A stretch of 64,000 bases of DNA from an uncultured Eubacteriales bacterium (GCA_902793605.1 CADBEB010000002.1:1-64000); one strand, 5' to 3'; shown: positions 35,022 to 44,239, counted from the first letter of the stretch. The notes: generated from the sequence alone by a model not told the origin. Made by a program: numbers and translations.

Positions 35022-35288
35022 CCGGTTTTTTCCTCGGGAGAACTTTACCGGATAGACACAAGCCGGAAGGTTTGATAGAATATGGATATGAAGAGAGGCA
35101 GAGCGGTTGAATTGTTCGTTTGAGGATAGAATTTGTTTATTTCATCAATGATTCATTCGTTCTGCCAGCTCAGATATAACAGGATACACCTGTCACCTTT
35201 GTACCGGTCCAGAAGGAATACAGGGTCGTCATACTGCAAAAAATGTGACCGGACCGGTTTAATGAGCCACTATTCGAAGGAGACGAAC
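35022..35288 (+). promoter_or_regulatory. Leader of the SBP-permease gene with a stem-loop
   Basis: Gene-free 267 bp. Within it ACCGGTCC (35213-35220) pairs perfectly with GGACCGGT (35251-35258), and the inner sequence GGTCGTCA/TGTGACC extends the stem. The stem ends about 20 bp before the ribosome-binding site GAAGGAG. It may be a cis-acting RNA control of the transporter, though it matches no riboswitch class I can recall. Confidence 0.45.
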
Positions 35289-37529
35289 ATGAAAAAACAG
35301 GTTTTTGTGTGGCTGACGATGCTGATGCTGCTGTTGACGCACGGGGTATATGCAGAGGTGGATCTGTCCGCGCTGCCGGGAAAGAACATCGGCGTGCAGA
35401 CGGGCACTACCTTTGACAAAATCGTGCTTGAAGCAATACCTGACGCGAAGATCAGCTATTTTAACACCAATTCGGATCTGGCGGCTGCTCTGGAAACACA
35501 TAAGATCGATGCTTTCCCTTGCGACGAACCGGTTCTTCGCCTGATGATGGCGGAAAACGATCGGCTGGAGATCCTGGACAGGCGGCTGGACAACTTTGAA
35601 TTTGCTTTCGTACAGCCCAAAACCGCAGCCGGCGAAAAGCTGACGGGTGAACTGAACGCCTGGATCAGAAGCATGAAAGCCAGCGGCGAGCTGGACGAGA
35701 TCCTGCGTAAGTGGACGGATGGGCCGGAAAGTGAAAAGACCATACCGGATTACCATTCCTTTCCCGCGGAAAATGGAACGCTGAAAATGGTCACGGAAGG
35801 CGCCTACGCCCCGATGGCCTATTTCCGGGGCAATGAAATTGTAGGAATGGAAATCGATTTGGCGGCCCGGTTCTGCCAGGACAACGGGTACGGCCTCACC
35901 GTGGAATCATTGAATTTTGACGGTATCCTGCCCACAATCCAGGCAGGCAAAGCGGATTTCGCTGCCGCCGGGATCAGCATAACAGAGGAACGCCGGGAAA
36001 GCGTTTATTTCTCCGACCCATACTACACGGGTGGCACGGTTCTTGCCGTGCTCAAGACGCAGACGGCGCCGACGAACGACAGCTACACGTCTGTTGAGGA
36101 GTTGCGGCAGAAAAGGATCGGCATTCAAACCGGAACAAACTATGATCTGCTGATCCGCAACGCATTCCCCGACGCAAAGCCGTCCTACTACAACAATCAA
36201 AGCGATCTGCTGGCGGCCCTTACCGCCGGGAAAATCGACGCTTTTCCATCGGATGAACCGGTTATACGGTATATTATCAATCAGGGGTATGCCGGTATTA
36301 CTTATATCCCGGAATACATAGACAGTTTCGATTTTGCGTACTGCTTTTCCAAAACAGATGATGGAGAAAGGCTGTGTGCAGAATTCAGCGAATTCATCGG
36401 TTCGCTGCAGGCAGACGGAATGTTGAGCGAACTGAAGGAGAAGTGGTTCGGTGCGGATGAAACAGGCAAGCAAATCCCTGATTACCGCACATTTCCTGCC
36501 CCAAAAGGTACGCTGATCATGGCGACGGACGGCGACTATCCCCCCTTTGAATATGTCCGTAACGGCGAGGTGGTCGGTTACGACGTTGATATTGCCGCGC
36601 AATTCTGTGAGGCCTACGGCTACGGGCTTCAGGTCCAGATCATGAATATAGACGCTGTACTGCCCGCAGTTCAGTCGGGAAAATGCGATTTTGTTGGTTC
36701 CGCGCTCACGATTACACCCGAACGGGCGGAAAGCGTGCTGTTCTCCACACCAAACTATTCCGGCGGGGTGGTTTTGGTCGTACGGTCGAATGCCGGAAAC
36801 CAGGAGTCCACTTTCTGGTCCGGAATAAAGAGCAGCTTCGATAAAACCTTTATAAGGGAAAAACGGTGGAGTCTTTTCCTGGAGGGCATCACAAACACGC
36901 TGCTGATCACAGTTCTGTCCCTGCTCTGCGGCACGGCACTGGGCTTCGGAGTATTCATGCTGTGCCGGAACGGAAACCGCATCGCCAATGGGATCACACG
37001 TTTCTCCATGTGGCTGGTGCAGGGAACGCCCATGGTGGTGCTGCTGATGATCCTCTTCTATATCGTCTTCGGAAAGGCGGCGATCAGCGGCGTCCTGGTG
37101 GCGGTGATCGGCTTTACTCTTACCTTTGGGGCGTCAGTGTTCGGCCTGCTGAAGATGGGGGTTGGCGCGGTGGACAGCGGACAATACGAAGCGGCATATG
37201 CGCTGGGCTACCCGAACCGCCGGACATTCTTCACCATTATCCTGCCCCAGGCGCTGCCCCACGTGCTGCCCGCCTACAAGGGTGAGATCGTGAGCCTGAT
37301 CAAGGCCACCGCCATTGTGGGCTACATCGCCGTGCAGGATCTGACCAAGATGGGAGACATCGTGCGAAGCCGCACCTATGAGGCTTTCTTCCCGCTGATC
37401 GCGGTGACGGTGATTTACTTTGCGCTGGAGGCATTGCTGGGATTTGTGATAAGCAGGATCGGGCTTAGCCTGGATCCCAGGCGCAGAAAGCCGGAAGATA
37501 TCCTGAGGGGAGTAAAGACCGATGATTAA
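35289..37529 (+). CDS. Amino-acid ABC transporter: fused substrate-binding domains and permease, in permuted order
   Basis: The 746-aa protein has a signal peptide (1-22), then two binding-lobe types in alternation: lobe 2-like 25-150 (GVQTGTTFD ... HKIDAFPCDEPV), lobe 1-like 162-258, lobe 2-like 268-395 (GIQTGTNYD ... GKIDAFPSDEPV), lobe 1-like 406-500, and then a HisM/GlnP-like permease at 525-735 with QGTPMVVLLMI and EAAYALGYPNRRTF (EAA loop). The first half-domain lacks its lobe 1 and the last lacks its lobe 2, so it is a duplicated, permuted array. It imports a polar amino acid with the ATPase downstream, with which it overlaps by 8 bp. Confidence 0.85.
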   Translation: MKKQVFVWLTMLMLLLTHGVYAEVDLSALPGKNIGVQTGTTFDKIVLEAIPDAKISYFNTNSDLAAALETHKIDAFPCDEPVLRLMMAENDRLEILDRRLDNFEFAFVQPKTAAGEKLTGELNAWIRSMKASGELDEILRKWTDGPESEKTIPDYHSFPAENGTLKMVTEGAYAPMAYFRGNEIVGMEIDLAARFCQDNGYGLTVESLNFDGILPTIQAGKADFAAAGISITEERRESVYFSDPYYTGGTVLAVLKTQTAPTNDSYTSVEELRQKRIGIQTGTNYDLLIRNAFPDAKPSYYNNQSDLLAALTAGKIDAFPSDEPVIRYIINQGYAGITYIPEYIDSFDFAYCFSKTDDGERLCAEFSEFIGSLQADGMLSELKEKWFGADETGKQIPDYRTFPAPKGTLIMATDGDYPPFEYVRNGEVVGYDVDIAAQFCEAYGYGLQVQIMNIDAVLPAVQSGKCDFVGSALTITPERAESVLFSTPNYSGGVVLVVRSNAGNQESTFWSGIKSSFDKTFIREKRWSLFLEGITNTLLITVLSLLCGTALGFGVFMLCRNGNRIANGITRFSMWLVQGTPMVVLLMILFYIVFGKAAISGVLVAVIGFTLTFGASVFGLLKMGVGAVDSGQYEAAYALGYPNRRTFFTIILPQALPHVLPAYKGEIVSLIKATAIVGYIAVQDLTKMGDIVRSRTYEAFFPLIAVTVIYFALEALLGFVISRIGLSLDPRRRKPEDILRGVKTDD

Positions 37530-38616
37530 AATCGAACATCTGAAAAAAGAGTATTCCAACGTCACACCCCTGAAGGATATCAGTACGGAGATCCATGACG
37601 GCGATGTGATCTGCGTCATCGGGCCTTCCGGCACCGGTAAGAGTACGCTTTTGCGCTGTATCAACCAGCTTGAAAAGCCGACCTCCGGGAAGATCTGGGT
37701 GGACGGAGTGGAAATCACCGACCCCGGATGCGATATAAACAAAGTGCGCCTGAAGATGGGCATGGTGTTCCAGCACTTTAATCTTTTTGGCCATAAAACG
37801 GTGATTGAGAACATCATGATGGCTCCCATGGATCTGCTGGGGAAGCCGAAACAGGAAGCCTACGATACCGGAATGAGGCTGCTGCGCACAGTGGGTCTGG
37901 CGGAAAAAGCGATGAACTACCCCGACGAGCTTTCCGGCGGCCAGAAACAGCGCATTGCCATTGCCCGCACCCTTGCCATGGATCCGGAAGTTATTTTGCT
38001 GGACGAGCCCACCAGCGCGCTTGATCCCACCATGGTGGGAGAAGTGCAGGCTGTTATCCGGGAACTGGCAAAAACCGGCAAAACCATGATGACCGTCACC
38101 CATGAGATGAACTTTGCCCGGGCCATCTCAAACCGGGTGTTCTATATGGATGAGGGCGTCATTTACGAGGAAGGCACGCCGGAACAGATTTTTGATCATC
38201 CCCAGAGGGAAAAAACCCGCCGGTTTGTCAACCGACTGAAGGTGCTGGAGCTGACAATTGAAAGCCGGGACTATGATTTCCTGGGCATGGCCGGAGAGAT
38301 CGCGCAATACTGCAATAAGAGCCAGATTACCCCCGTCCTGACGAATCGTATTCAGCTGGCCTTCGAGGAAAGCGTGAGCCGACTGCTTGTTCCTTCACTG
38401 AAAGACCCGCGAATCCAGGCCGTTGTTGAATACTCCGAGGAAGCAGAGAGCGCGGTATGGACGATCCGTTACGGCGGGCCCCGCTTTGACGCGTTGAAAT
38501 CGGCGGACGACCTCGCCCTTTCGGTGCTGAAGGGCACGACTGAGGAAATGGCTTATTCGTGGACGGAAAACGATGAACTGCAGAACCAGCTGGTGGTGAA
38601 GATCAGAAACGCATAG
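37522..38616 (+). CDS. Amino-acid ABC transporter ATPase with C-terminal GHKL-like extension
   Basis: Residues 1-245 are a GlnQ-type ATPase: Walker A GPSGTGKST, Q-loop FQHFNLF, signature LSGGQKQR, Walker B ILLDEPTSALD, H-loop THEM. Residues 246-364 are an extra domain: AFEESVSRLL, VVEYSEEAESAVWTIRYGG and a C-terminal strand QNQLVVKIRN, a layout like a histidine-kinase-type (GHKL) ATP-binding fold without clear DxGxG. It may regulate transport (inference). Starts inside the end of the permease gene. Confidence 0.85.
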   Translation: MIKIEHLKKEYSNVTPLKDISTEIHDGDVICVIGPSGTGKSTLLRCINQLEKPTSGKIWVDGVEITDPGCDINKVRLKMGMVFQHFNLFGHKTVIENIMMAPMDLLGKPKQEAYDTGMRLLRTVGLAEKAMNYPDELSGGQKQRIAIARTLAMDPEVILLDEPTSALDPTMVGEVQAVIRELAKTGKTMMTVTHEMNFARAISNRVFYMDEGVIYEEGTPEQIFDHPQREKTRRFVNRLKVLELTIESRDYDFLGMAGEIAQYCNKSQITPVLTNRIQLAFEESVSRLLVPSLKDPRIQAVVEYSEEAESAVWTIRYGGPRFDALKSADDLALSVLKGTTEEMAYSWTENDELQNQLVVKIRNA

Positions 38617-38689
38617 GACAACTTATCCCGAACAAGGACAACGATCTTATCTGAAACAGACTTATCTTTTCCCAGAACCCACGCTCCCG

Positions 38690-39080
38690 CGTTCGTGGCG
38701 GAAACCTGGTGGATGAACACAGGAATGCCTTCCAGGAACCGGCTTCTTTTGTCGCTGTCAGTCTGCTGGTTCCGAAGGAGCATTATGCACGGGCTGGAGG
38801 ACTGCAGGGGTTCAGCGAAGCTGCCATATCTATTCTGGCTCCGGCATTGGGTGCACTGCTGCTGGCTTTCGGCGGACTGGACCTGGTACTGATTGTTGAT
38901 CTGTCGACTTTTACCGTCGCTTTCCTGGTACTGCTGTTTCTGATCCGGATTCTGGAGACGGAACGGGAGAAAACGGAGGAGGAACCGTTTTCAGAAACTC
39001 GTCTGGCAGGGATCCACTATCTGAAGAATCTGCGCCATGGAGGACAAGAGCGCCATCTTTATCAAAAACGGCAAAGCTGA
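38690..39080 (+). pseudogene. MFS transporter remnant
   Basis: A 123-codon frame encodes AFQEPASFVAVSLLVPKEHYARAGGLQG, then ILAPALGALLLAFGGLDLVLIVD and a second helix, the middle of a drug/macrolide-type MFS permease. The start, signature loops and the C-terminal half are missing, and the frame breaks near 39035. It is the broken relic of a transporter. Confidence 0.7.
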
Positions 39081-39153
39081 AATCATCGGTATCATTCACA
39101 AGATTGAAATGGGAGAGATCAAACCGTTTACGGAGGAAGACGTTCGGCTCTGA
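39037..39153 (+). pseudogene. Short remnant ORF, 38 codons
   Basis: Reads MEDKSAIFIKNGKAEIIGII and ends MGEIKPFTEEDVRL. It has no convincing ribosome-binding site and overlaps the end of the MFS relic; it looks like the tail of another gene joined to it. The parent family is not recognised. Confidence 0.35.
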
Positions 39154-39197
39154 GGTACGGTCTGTGAATATGCTGTAACCAATCCGGCTGCAGCATA

Positions 39198-39273
39198 CCC
39201 CTCCCGTTAAGGGGACGCAACCTGTAGTTGCGAAAGCAGCTTAAACAGCGCCTGGGTGGTGGTGGGAAAGCTG
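39198..39273 (+). repeat. Three consecutive short hairpins
   Basis: CCCCT/AGGGG (39198-39214), CGCAAC/GTTGCG (39216-39232) and CAGCTT/AAGCTG (39237-39273). They lie upstream of the XRE regulator gene in 200 bp without a gene. Confidence 0.4.
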
Positions 39274-39354
39274 TCTGTTCTGTGCTAATCTGTCCTTGCG
39301 ACGCGGAGCAAAGAACTGTCAGGAAACCAAATAAAGACCAAAAGGAGAAGCAAC

Positions 39355-40023
39355 ATGAGCTTTGGAAAAAACCTTCAGTACTTAAGGCAGCTGAGCGCCA
39401 ATATGACGCAGGAAATGCTGGCGGAGAAGCTGAACGTAAGCCGCCAGACCATCTCAAAGTGGGAAATGGACGCAGCGAATCCGGAAATGGAAAAGGCGCT
39501 TGAAATCTGCAAAATCTTCAATTGTTCACTGGATAATCTTTTTCGGGAAGAAATGGATAAACGCAGCGAAGCGTATTCAGATCTCCGTACCGAGGAAGTC
39601 GAAGGATTTCGCTATGTGGAATATACAGTGATCAGCCGCGAGCCGGAAACAGACGCCATCGGCAGGATGTACAAATGCGCGGAAGAGAACGGAATCGCAA
39701 ATCCGAAAGTCATCGGATGGGATTTTCCGAGACTGTCACAGGAGCAGGTGAATGTGTTCAGCATGCACGGATACACGGCAGCTTTGATATTACCGAAAAA
39801 TGTTATTCCGGAAGGGTATGAAATAAAAGAACAGTCTGCACATCAATATGCTGTGATCCATATTGCCAGGCCTTTTGACAACCCGTTCTCCACCATTCCG
39901 GGAGCTTATCATACGCTCGGGGATTATATGAGGACGAACGGGCTGGTATATGTGGAGAACGAAGTCATTCCATGCTTTGAAACGGGCGGGGAAGGAATGG
40001 ACATCTATATGGCCTGCAGGTAA
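39355..40023 (+). CDS. XRE-family regulator with GyrI-like effector domain
   Basis: The 222-aa protein joins an N-terminal XRE helix-turn-helix (TQEMLAEKLNVSRQTISKWE) to a C-terminal GyrI/AraC-effector-like domain (about 75-222; FRYVEYTVISREPETDAIG ... YAVIHIARPFDNPF ... GGEGMDIYMA). Such proteins sense small ligands and control nearby transporters or detoxifying enzymes. The ATG at 39355 follows AAAAGGAGAAG. A GNAT gene begins 19 bp after its stop. Confidence 0.85.
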   Translation: MSFGKNLQYLRQLSANMTQEMLAEKLNVSRQTISKWEMDAANPEMEKALEICKIFNCSLDNLFREEMDKRSEAYSDLRTEEVEGFRYVEYTVISREPETDAIGRMYKCAEENGIANPKVIGWDFPRLSQEQVNVFSMHGYTAALILPKNVIPEGYEIKEQSAHQYAVIHIARPFDNPFSTIPGAYHTLGDYMRTNGLVYVENEVIPCFETGGEGMDIYMACR

Positions 40024-40042
40024 AGGACAGGAGGGCAACTTT

Positions 40043-40513
40043 GTGGATTTACAGTTTATGAAAGCCGGAACCTCAGACGCCCTGGTGCTGAACAGCATAT
40101 CCAGGCAGGCTTTCGACAGTGATGTAAAGGCGGGAGCAGCCTCCTCAGGCGGTCCGCCCGGATATCAGTCTGTCTCGTTCTATGTCAGAATGGCCAGAAC
40201 GAATCATTTGTTCAAACTGGCTAATGAGAACGGAGTGATCATCGGCGGTGCAATCCTGTTCCGGGAGGGAGACACGCTGAACATCGGAAGAGTGTTCATC
40301 GATCCGCAGCACTTTCGGAAAGGGTATGGTCTCTTTATGATGCGGGAAATCGAGAATCTGTTCCCTGATGTAAAGGTTTTTACGCTCGACACCCCCGTCT
40401 GGAATACCCGGACGAACGCCTTTTACACCAAACTGGGATATTCGGAAGTGAAGCGTGATACTGATTTGGTTTACTATTCAAAAAGCGCTGATGGTAATGC
40501 AGGGAATCGTTAA
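40043..40513 (+). CDS. GNAT-family N-acetyltransferase
   Basis: The 156-aa protein has the GNAT core: an N-terminal strand (LQFMKAGTSDALVLNSI), IIGGAILFREGDTLNIGRVFIDPQHFRKGYG with the acetyl-CoA pyrophosphate loop HFRKGYG, and FYTKLGYSE. Start is GTG at 40043, seven bases after CAGGAGGG; upstream codons belong to the regulator's gene. The regulator and the acetyltransferase are probably one transcript. Substrate unknown. Confidence 0.82.
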   Translation: MDLQFMKAGTSDALVLNSISRQAFDSDVKAGAASSGGPPGYQSVSFYVRMARTNHLFKLANENGVIIGGAILFREGDTLNIGRVFIDPQHFRKGYGLFMMREIENLFPDVKVFTLDTPVWNTRTNAFYTKLGYSEVKRDTDLVYYSKSADGNAGNR

Positions 40514-40541
40514 TCAAACAGCAGGACATAGCATACAGGAA

Positions 40542-40577
40542 TACTGCAGAAAAAGATAGATGTGATGGAATGCTGAT
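40542..40577 (+). pseudogene. Remnant of a flavin reductase gene tail
   Basis: CTGCAGAAAAAGATAGATGT and the following bases match the last codons of the gene at 32506-33165 (LQKKIDVMEY there, LQKKIDVMEC here) with few changes. It marks a past duplication or recombination. Confidence 0.5.
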
Positions 40578-40602
40578 CATGTTCTTCAGCCTGCATGCAG
40601 GC

Positions 40603-40643
40603 GGATCCGGCAGAAGCAACAGACAGTTGCTTGCGCCGGATCC
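40603..40643. repeat. Long two-part hairpin
   Basis: GGATCCGGC pairs with GCCGGATCC and an inner AAGCAAC pairs with GTTGCTT. No T-run follows; it lies 50 bp before the next XRE gene. Confidence 0.5.
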
Positions 40644-40692
40644 CTGCGCGGTTTATGATGTGGTTGAAAACAAACGACAGGGGGATTGAACC

Positions 40693-41139
40693 ATGGCAAT
40701 GCGTGAGTTATTGAAGGATCTCAGGGAAAAGCATCATCTGACCCAGGAGGAACTGGCAGAGCGGGTGCTGGTGACGCGGCAGGCTGTCAGCCGGTGGGAG
40801 ACCGGAGAAACCCAGCCGAATACGGAAACGCTGAAGCTGCTGAGCCGGGAATATAACGTGTCGATCAATACCTTGCTGGGTTCCCCGAGACAGCTGTTCT
40901 GCCAGTGTTGCGGGATGCCGTTGAACGAAGATGAAAATATCAGCAGAGGACCGGACGGCTTCTTCAATGAGGATTACTGCAAATGGTGTTACGCTGATGG
41001 AAAGTATGCATACCCGACGAAGGACGCGCTGCTGGATTTCCTGATTGAGCACATGCCGAACCCCGAAGGACTGGATGTTGAAGAAAGACGCAGGCAGTAT
41101 GATGCATGGCTGTCAGAGCTAAAACACTGGAAACAATGA
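40693..41139 (+). CDS. XRE regulator with zinc-ribbon domain
   Basis: The 148-aa protein has an XRE helix-turn-helix (LTQEELAERVLVTRQAVSRW) and a C-terminal zinc-ribbon-like domain with four cysteines: CQCCGMPL and CKWCYADG. This is a common Clostridia layout (putative zinc ribbon). A GGGGATTGAACC sequence precedes the ATG; a GC hairpin at 41156-41180 follows it and may end the transcript. Confidence 0.85.
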   Translation: MAMRELLKDLREKHHLTQEELAERVLVTRQAVSRWETGETQPNTETLKLLSREYNVSINTLLGSPRQLFCQCCGMPLNEDENISRGPDGFFNEDYCKWCYADGKYAYPTKDALLDFLIEHMPNPEGLDVEERRRQYDAWLSELKHWKQ

Positions 41140-41414
41140 GAAGAAGGCTGATGGACCCGGCCACCATGACGGTGGTCGGGCTTAATTCATTAGGTCATTT
41201 TACTTTGCTATATACCCCAGGATGGCGAAGAAAAAAACCTATGGATCGATTTGTTTTGACGGGTAAAGGATGGACAGTAGTTAATCCCATATGATAAAAT
41301 GTCTGCATAGTTTCGGATGAAGATATAGCGCCGTTTGATATCTTTTCCTGACAGCGATATCGCAGCAGATGTCTGCCATACAAAATCGGATTTCCGGGCA
41401 CAACAGGAGGCGTG

Positions 41415-42500
41415 ATGGTGGTGCGGGCAAACCGAAAAAGGGTCTTCTATTTGGATCTGCTGAAGTTTGTTTCTATCTATGCCATGATCGTATGCCACTT
41501 GTTTTATAATTATTATTCTTATACGCATGAGAGTGCGCGGGGTATGATCCCGGGCCTCATGTCTATGGAAAAGACCCTTTATCTGATCGCACCGGGTATA
41601 TTTATCTTTTGCTTGGGCGGCGGTCTTTATCTGTGCCGGACGAAAACGTGGAACTACTTTGTTCATCGTGGGTTTTCCCTGCTGGCCATCGGTTTGATCC
41701 TGAATGTTTTCCGCTGGCTCATCCCGTACTGGATCACGCGGAATCCCGGCCCGGCGGAAGGTTTCCCGGATGTCGTTTTCTATCTTCTTTTTAATTCGGA
41801 CATCCTGTTCTTCGCAGGATTGTTTTTCTTGCTCTATGGGATGCTGGCGCGGCTGACGGATCGTCTGTGGATACGCTTTGGCATGCTGGCCCTTCTGAAC
41901 ATCGCGGGCGTTTTCATCCCACCCGTGGAAACCGCCAGCCCCCGCTGGAATGTTATCCTCAGCAATTTCGTTTATGTACCGCAAATTTCCATCTTTCAGC
42001 TTTTCCAGTGGTGCGTTTTTCCCGCGGCCGGCTACTGCTTTGTCAAAGCAGAGCGAAACGCTTCCCGCAAAACACGTTTTGTTTTGTTGACCGCCGCCGG
42101 CTCCGGGATCGTTTTTCTGACGGTCATGTTCCTGCTTCGATCCTTTGGACAGAATTTTGAGGATCATCTATTCTGGTACGTGGATTGCAACCTGTGACCA
42201 ACCAGGCTGATTCTGCTTCTCTGCGTCACAGTGTTCTGGACATGTCTGATCTGGTTCCTGGCCAGACTGTTCCGGAACGAGCATGTGAAGGATTTGATTT
42301 CAATGGTTTCCCGCAATCTGAACAGAATCTATGTGATCCATTGGATTGTGATCGCGTATGGCGAGATCATCCTGTTTAACAAGTTTGGGTTGACGCTGAG
42401 AAACTATGCTTTCCTGATCATTGCGCCGATTGTGGTTTTCGTGATTTCAGTCTGGCTCGCCCGCGCCTATGAAAAAGCCAGGATGCGGCATACTGTCTGA
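41415..42500 (+). pseudogene. Membrane acyltransferase gene interrupted by an in-frame TGA
   Basis: Ten or so membrane helices of a DUF1624/acyltransferase-like protein, starting RKRVFYLDLLKFVSIYAMIVCHLF. The frame reads through 260 codons to TGA at 42195-42197 and then continues in the same frame for another 101 codons (PTRLILLLCVTVFWTCLIWF ... HWIVIAYGEIILFN). A single change such as CGA to TGA would explain it. So one nonsense mutation, a sequencing error or UGA read-through. AGGAGG precedes the start. Confidence 0.75.
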
Positions 42501-42598
42501 TCCATGATATCCCTTACGGCGGTTTTGACGGGACGTGAAATGAATAGCTGTCCGCCACAATCCGGCAGGCTGCGGTATGCTACAGGAAGGATCCGGTT

Positions 42599-43609
42599 AT
42601 GAACTACAGTACAAAGATCTCCGAACGGATGTGGAATCAGCCGGACAAAGGCGAACTGGAAGCGGAACGGGAGCAGACTTTTATTGACGATATCGTGCAG
42701 AAGGCGCATATCGAAAAGGAACTGCTGGCGCACCTGGACGGCATCCGGACGGTCTTTGACGGCGGGGCCGGCAGCGGACGCTTTTCCATCCTGCTGGCAA
42801 AGCAGGGATTGCAGGTGACGCATTTTGACATCTCCCAGCCGATGATCGACAAGGCGAAGGAGCTGGCTTCATACGCGGGGGTCCTGGACCGGATCACTTT
42901 TGTAAAGGGAATGCTTGAGGACCTTTCCGCTTATGCGGACAGGTCGTTTGATCTGGTGGTGTCCTTTGACGCGCCGATCTCCTACACATATCCCAACCAG
43001 GAGCGGACGATCCGGGAACTGGTGCGCATCGCAAAGAAGCGGATCATGATCAGCGTATCCAGCCGGCTCGGGGCGCTTCCGTACCTGGCGAATCCCATCC
43101 AGAAAAACCAGTTTATCCTGGACCGGAACAGCAGGGATGAATGGGTGCAGTGGTGCCTGCGCAGCAGGGAACAGATGATCGAAGGATTCTCCTTCCGGCC
43201 GGACAGCCTGAAAGCCGCTATGGAGACCGGGCTGCTGAGTGATCCAGAGGAAGCCCGGCAGGCATACGACCGGGGGGAGGTTCCCTGGAGCATTACCTAT
43301 CATTTCCTGCCGGAGGAACTGAAACGCATCCTGGAAGACTGCGGCGTCAGGAATGTCGAGCTGGCCGGTCCGGGCGCCTTTGCCCGCACCCTGCCCAATG
43401 AGATCCTGGTCCGGATCATACAGGATCCTGAACAGCGGAAGGGGTTCCTGGAGTTTTGCCATCAGTACGACAGCCATCCGTCCGTCTGCGGCCTGGGCAA
43501 GGATAACCTGTTTGCCCGGGGCGACATCGGAGGACAGGAACCGGCGGAGCAACACTCAGGGGAAAAGGAATTTTCCCGGAAAGTACAGGATGAAGGAGAT
43601 GGAGTATGA
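42599..43609 (+). CDS. Class I SAM-dependent methyltransferase
   Basis: The 336-aa protein has motif I VFDGGAGSGRFS, the acidic end of strand 2 (THFDIS), motif III-like GMLEDLSAYADRSFDLVVSFDAP, and a lysine/arginine-rich C-terminal half. It methylates an unknown small molecule or protein. GGAAGG precedes the ATG. Its stop overlaps the start of the next gene by 4 bp (ATGA). It opens a GC-rich run of tightly coupled genes. Confidence 0.88.
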   Translation: MNYSTKISERMWNQPDKGELEAEREQTFIDDIVQKAHIEKELLAHLDGIRTVFDGGAGSGRFSILLAKQGLQVTHFDISQPMIDKAKELASYAGVLDRITFVKGMLEDLSAYADRSFDLVVSFDAPISYTYPNQERTIRELVRIAKKRIMISVSSRLGALPYLANPIQKNQFILDRNSRDEWVQWCLRSREQMIEGFSFRPDSLKAAMETGLLSDPEEARQAYDRGEVPWSITYHFLPEELKRILEDCGVRNVELAGPGAFARTLPNEILVRIIQDPEQRKGFLEFCHQYDSHPSVCGLGKDNLFARGDIGGQEPAEQHSGEKEFSRKVQDEGDGV

Positions 43610-44208
43610 GGATGAAGGTTTATGACATTTCCCAGGAGGTATTCGGATGCGCGGTGTATCCGGGGGATCCGAAACCGGAAAGAAAGATCGTGTTGAAGAT
43701 GAGCGAAGGCGCGGTGTGCAACCTGAGCGCCTTCAGTATGTGTGCCCACAACGGGACTCATGTGGATGCGCCGCTGCATTTCTATGCTGACGGGAAGAGC
43801 ATTGACCGGATCGATCCGGAATGCTTTGTCGGCTACGCTTATGTGGCGGCGCATGAAGGCCTGCTTCTCGCTGCGGACGCGGAACGGATCCTGAAAAAAG
43901 CGGAAGAATGCGACCCTCGGTCGGCGGAAAGGATCCTGGTGAAGGGCCGGGCGGTGGTGACGGCGGAAGCGGCAAAAGTTTTTGCTGCCCGGAAGATCAG
44001 GCTTTTCGGGAATGAATCCCAGACGGTCGGCCCGGAAGACGCGCCGATGGAAGTGCATTTGATCATGCTTGGCGCGGAGATCGTCCTGCTGGAGGGAATC
44101 CGGCTGGCGGGCGTTGACGAAGGTGCCTATCTCCTTCACGCGGCGCCACTGAATCTCGGCGGGGCGGATGGCGCTCCCTGCCGGGCGACGCTGATCCGAC
44201 CCGACTGA
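43606..44208 (+). CDS. Cyclase-family (kynurenine formamidase-like) hydrolase
   Basis: The 200-aa protein has the metal-binding hallmark CAHNGTHVDAPLHF (HxGTHxDxPxH) and VYPGDPKP near the start. Family members are Zn- or Mn-dependent amidohydrolases, for example N-formylkynurenine formamidase. It lies within the methyltransferase-led operon with 4-bp overlap. Confidence 0.88.
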   Translation: MRMKVYDISQEVFGCAVYPGDPKPERKIVLKMSEGAVCNLSAFSMCAHNGTHVDAPLHFYADGKSIDRIDPECFVGYAYVAAHEGLLLAADAERILKKAEECDPRSAERILVKGRAVVTAEAAKVFAARKIRLFGNESQTVGPEDAPMEVHLIMLGAEIVLLEGIRLAGVDEGAYLLHAAPLNLGGADGAPCRATLIRPD

Positions 44209-44239
44209 AGATCAATCAACGAAGTTGCGGAGGAAGCAT

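Noticed and set aside
35133-35288. 52-residue N-terminal extension of the SBP-permease
   Set aside because: It crosses the stem-loop leader, lacks a ribosome-binding site, and the ATG at 35289 begins a proper signal peptide.
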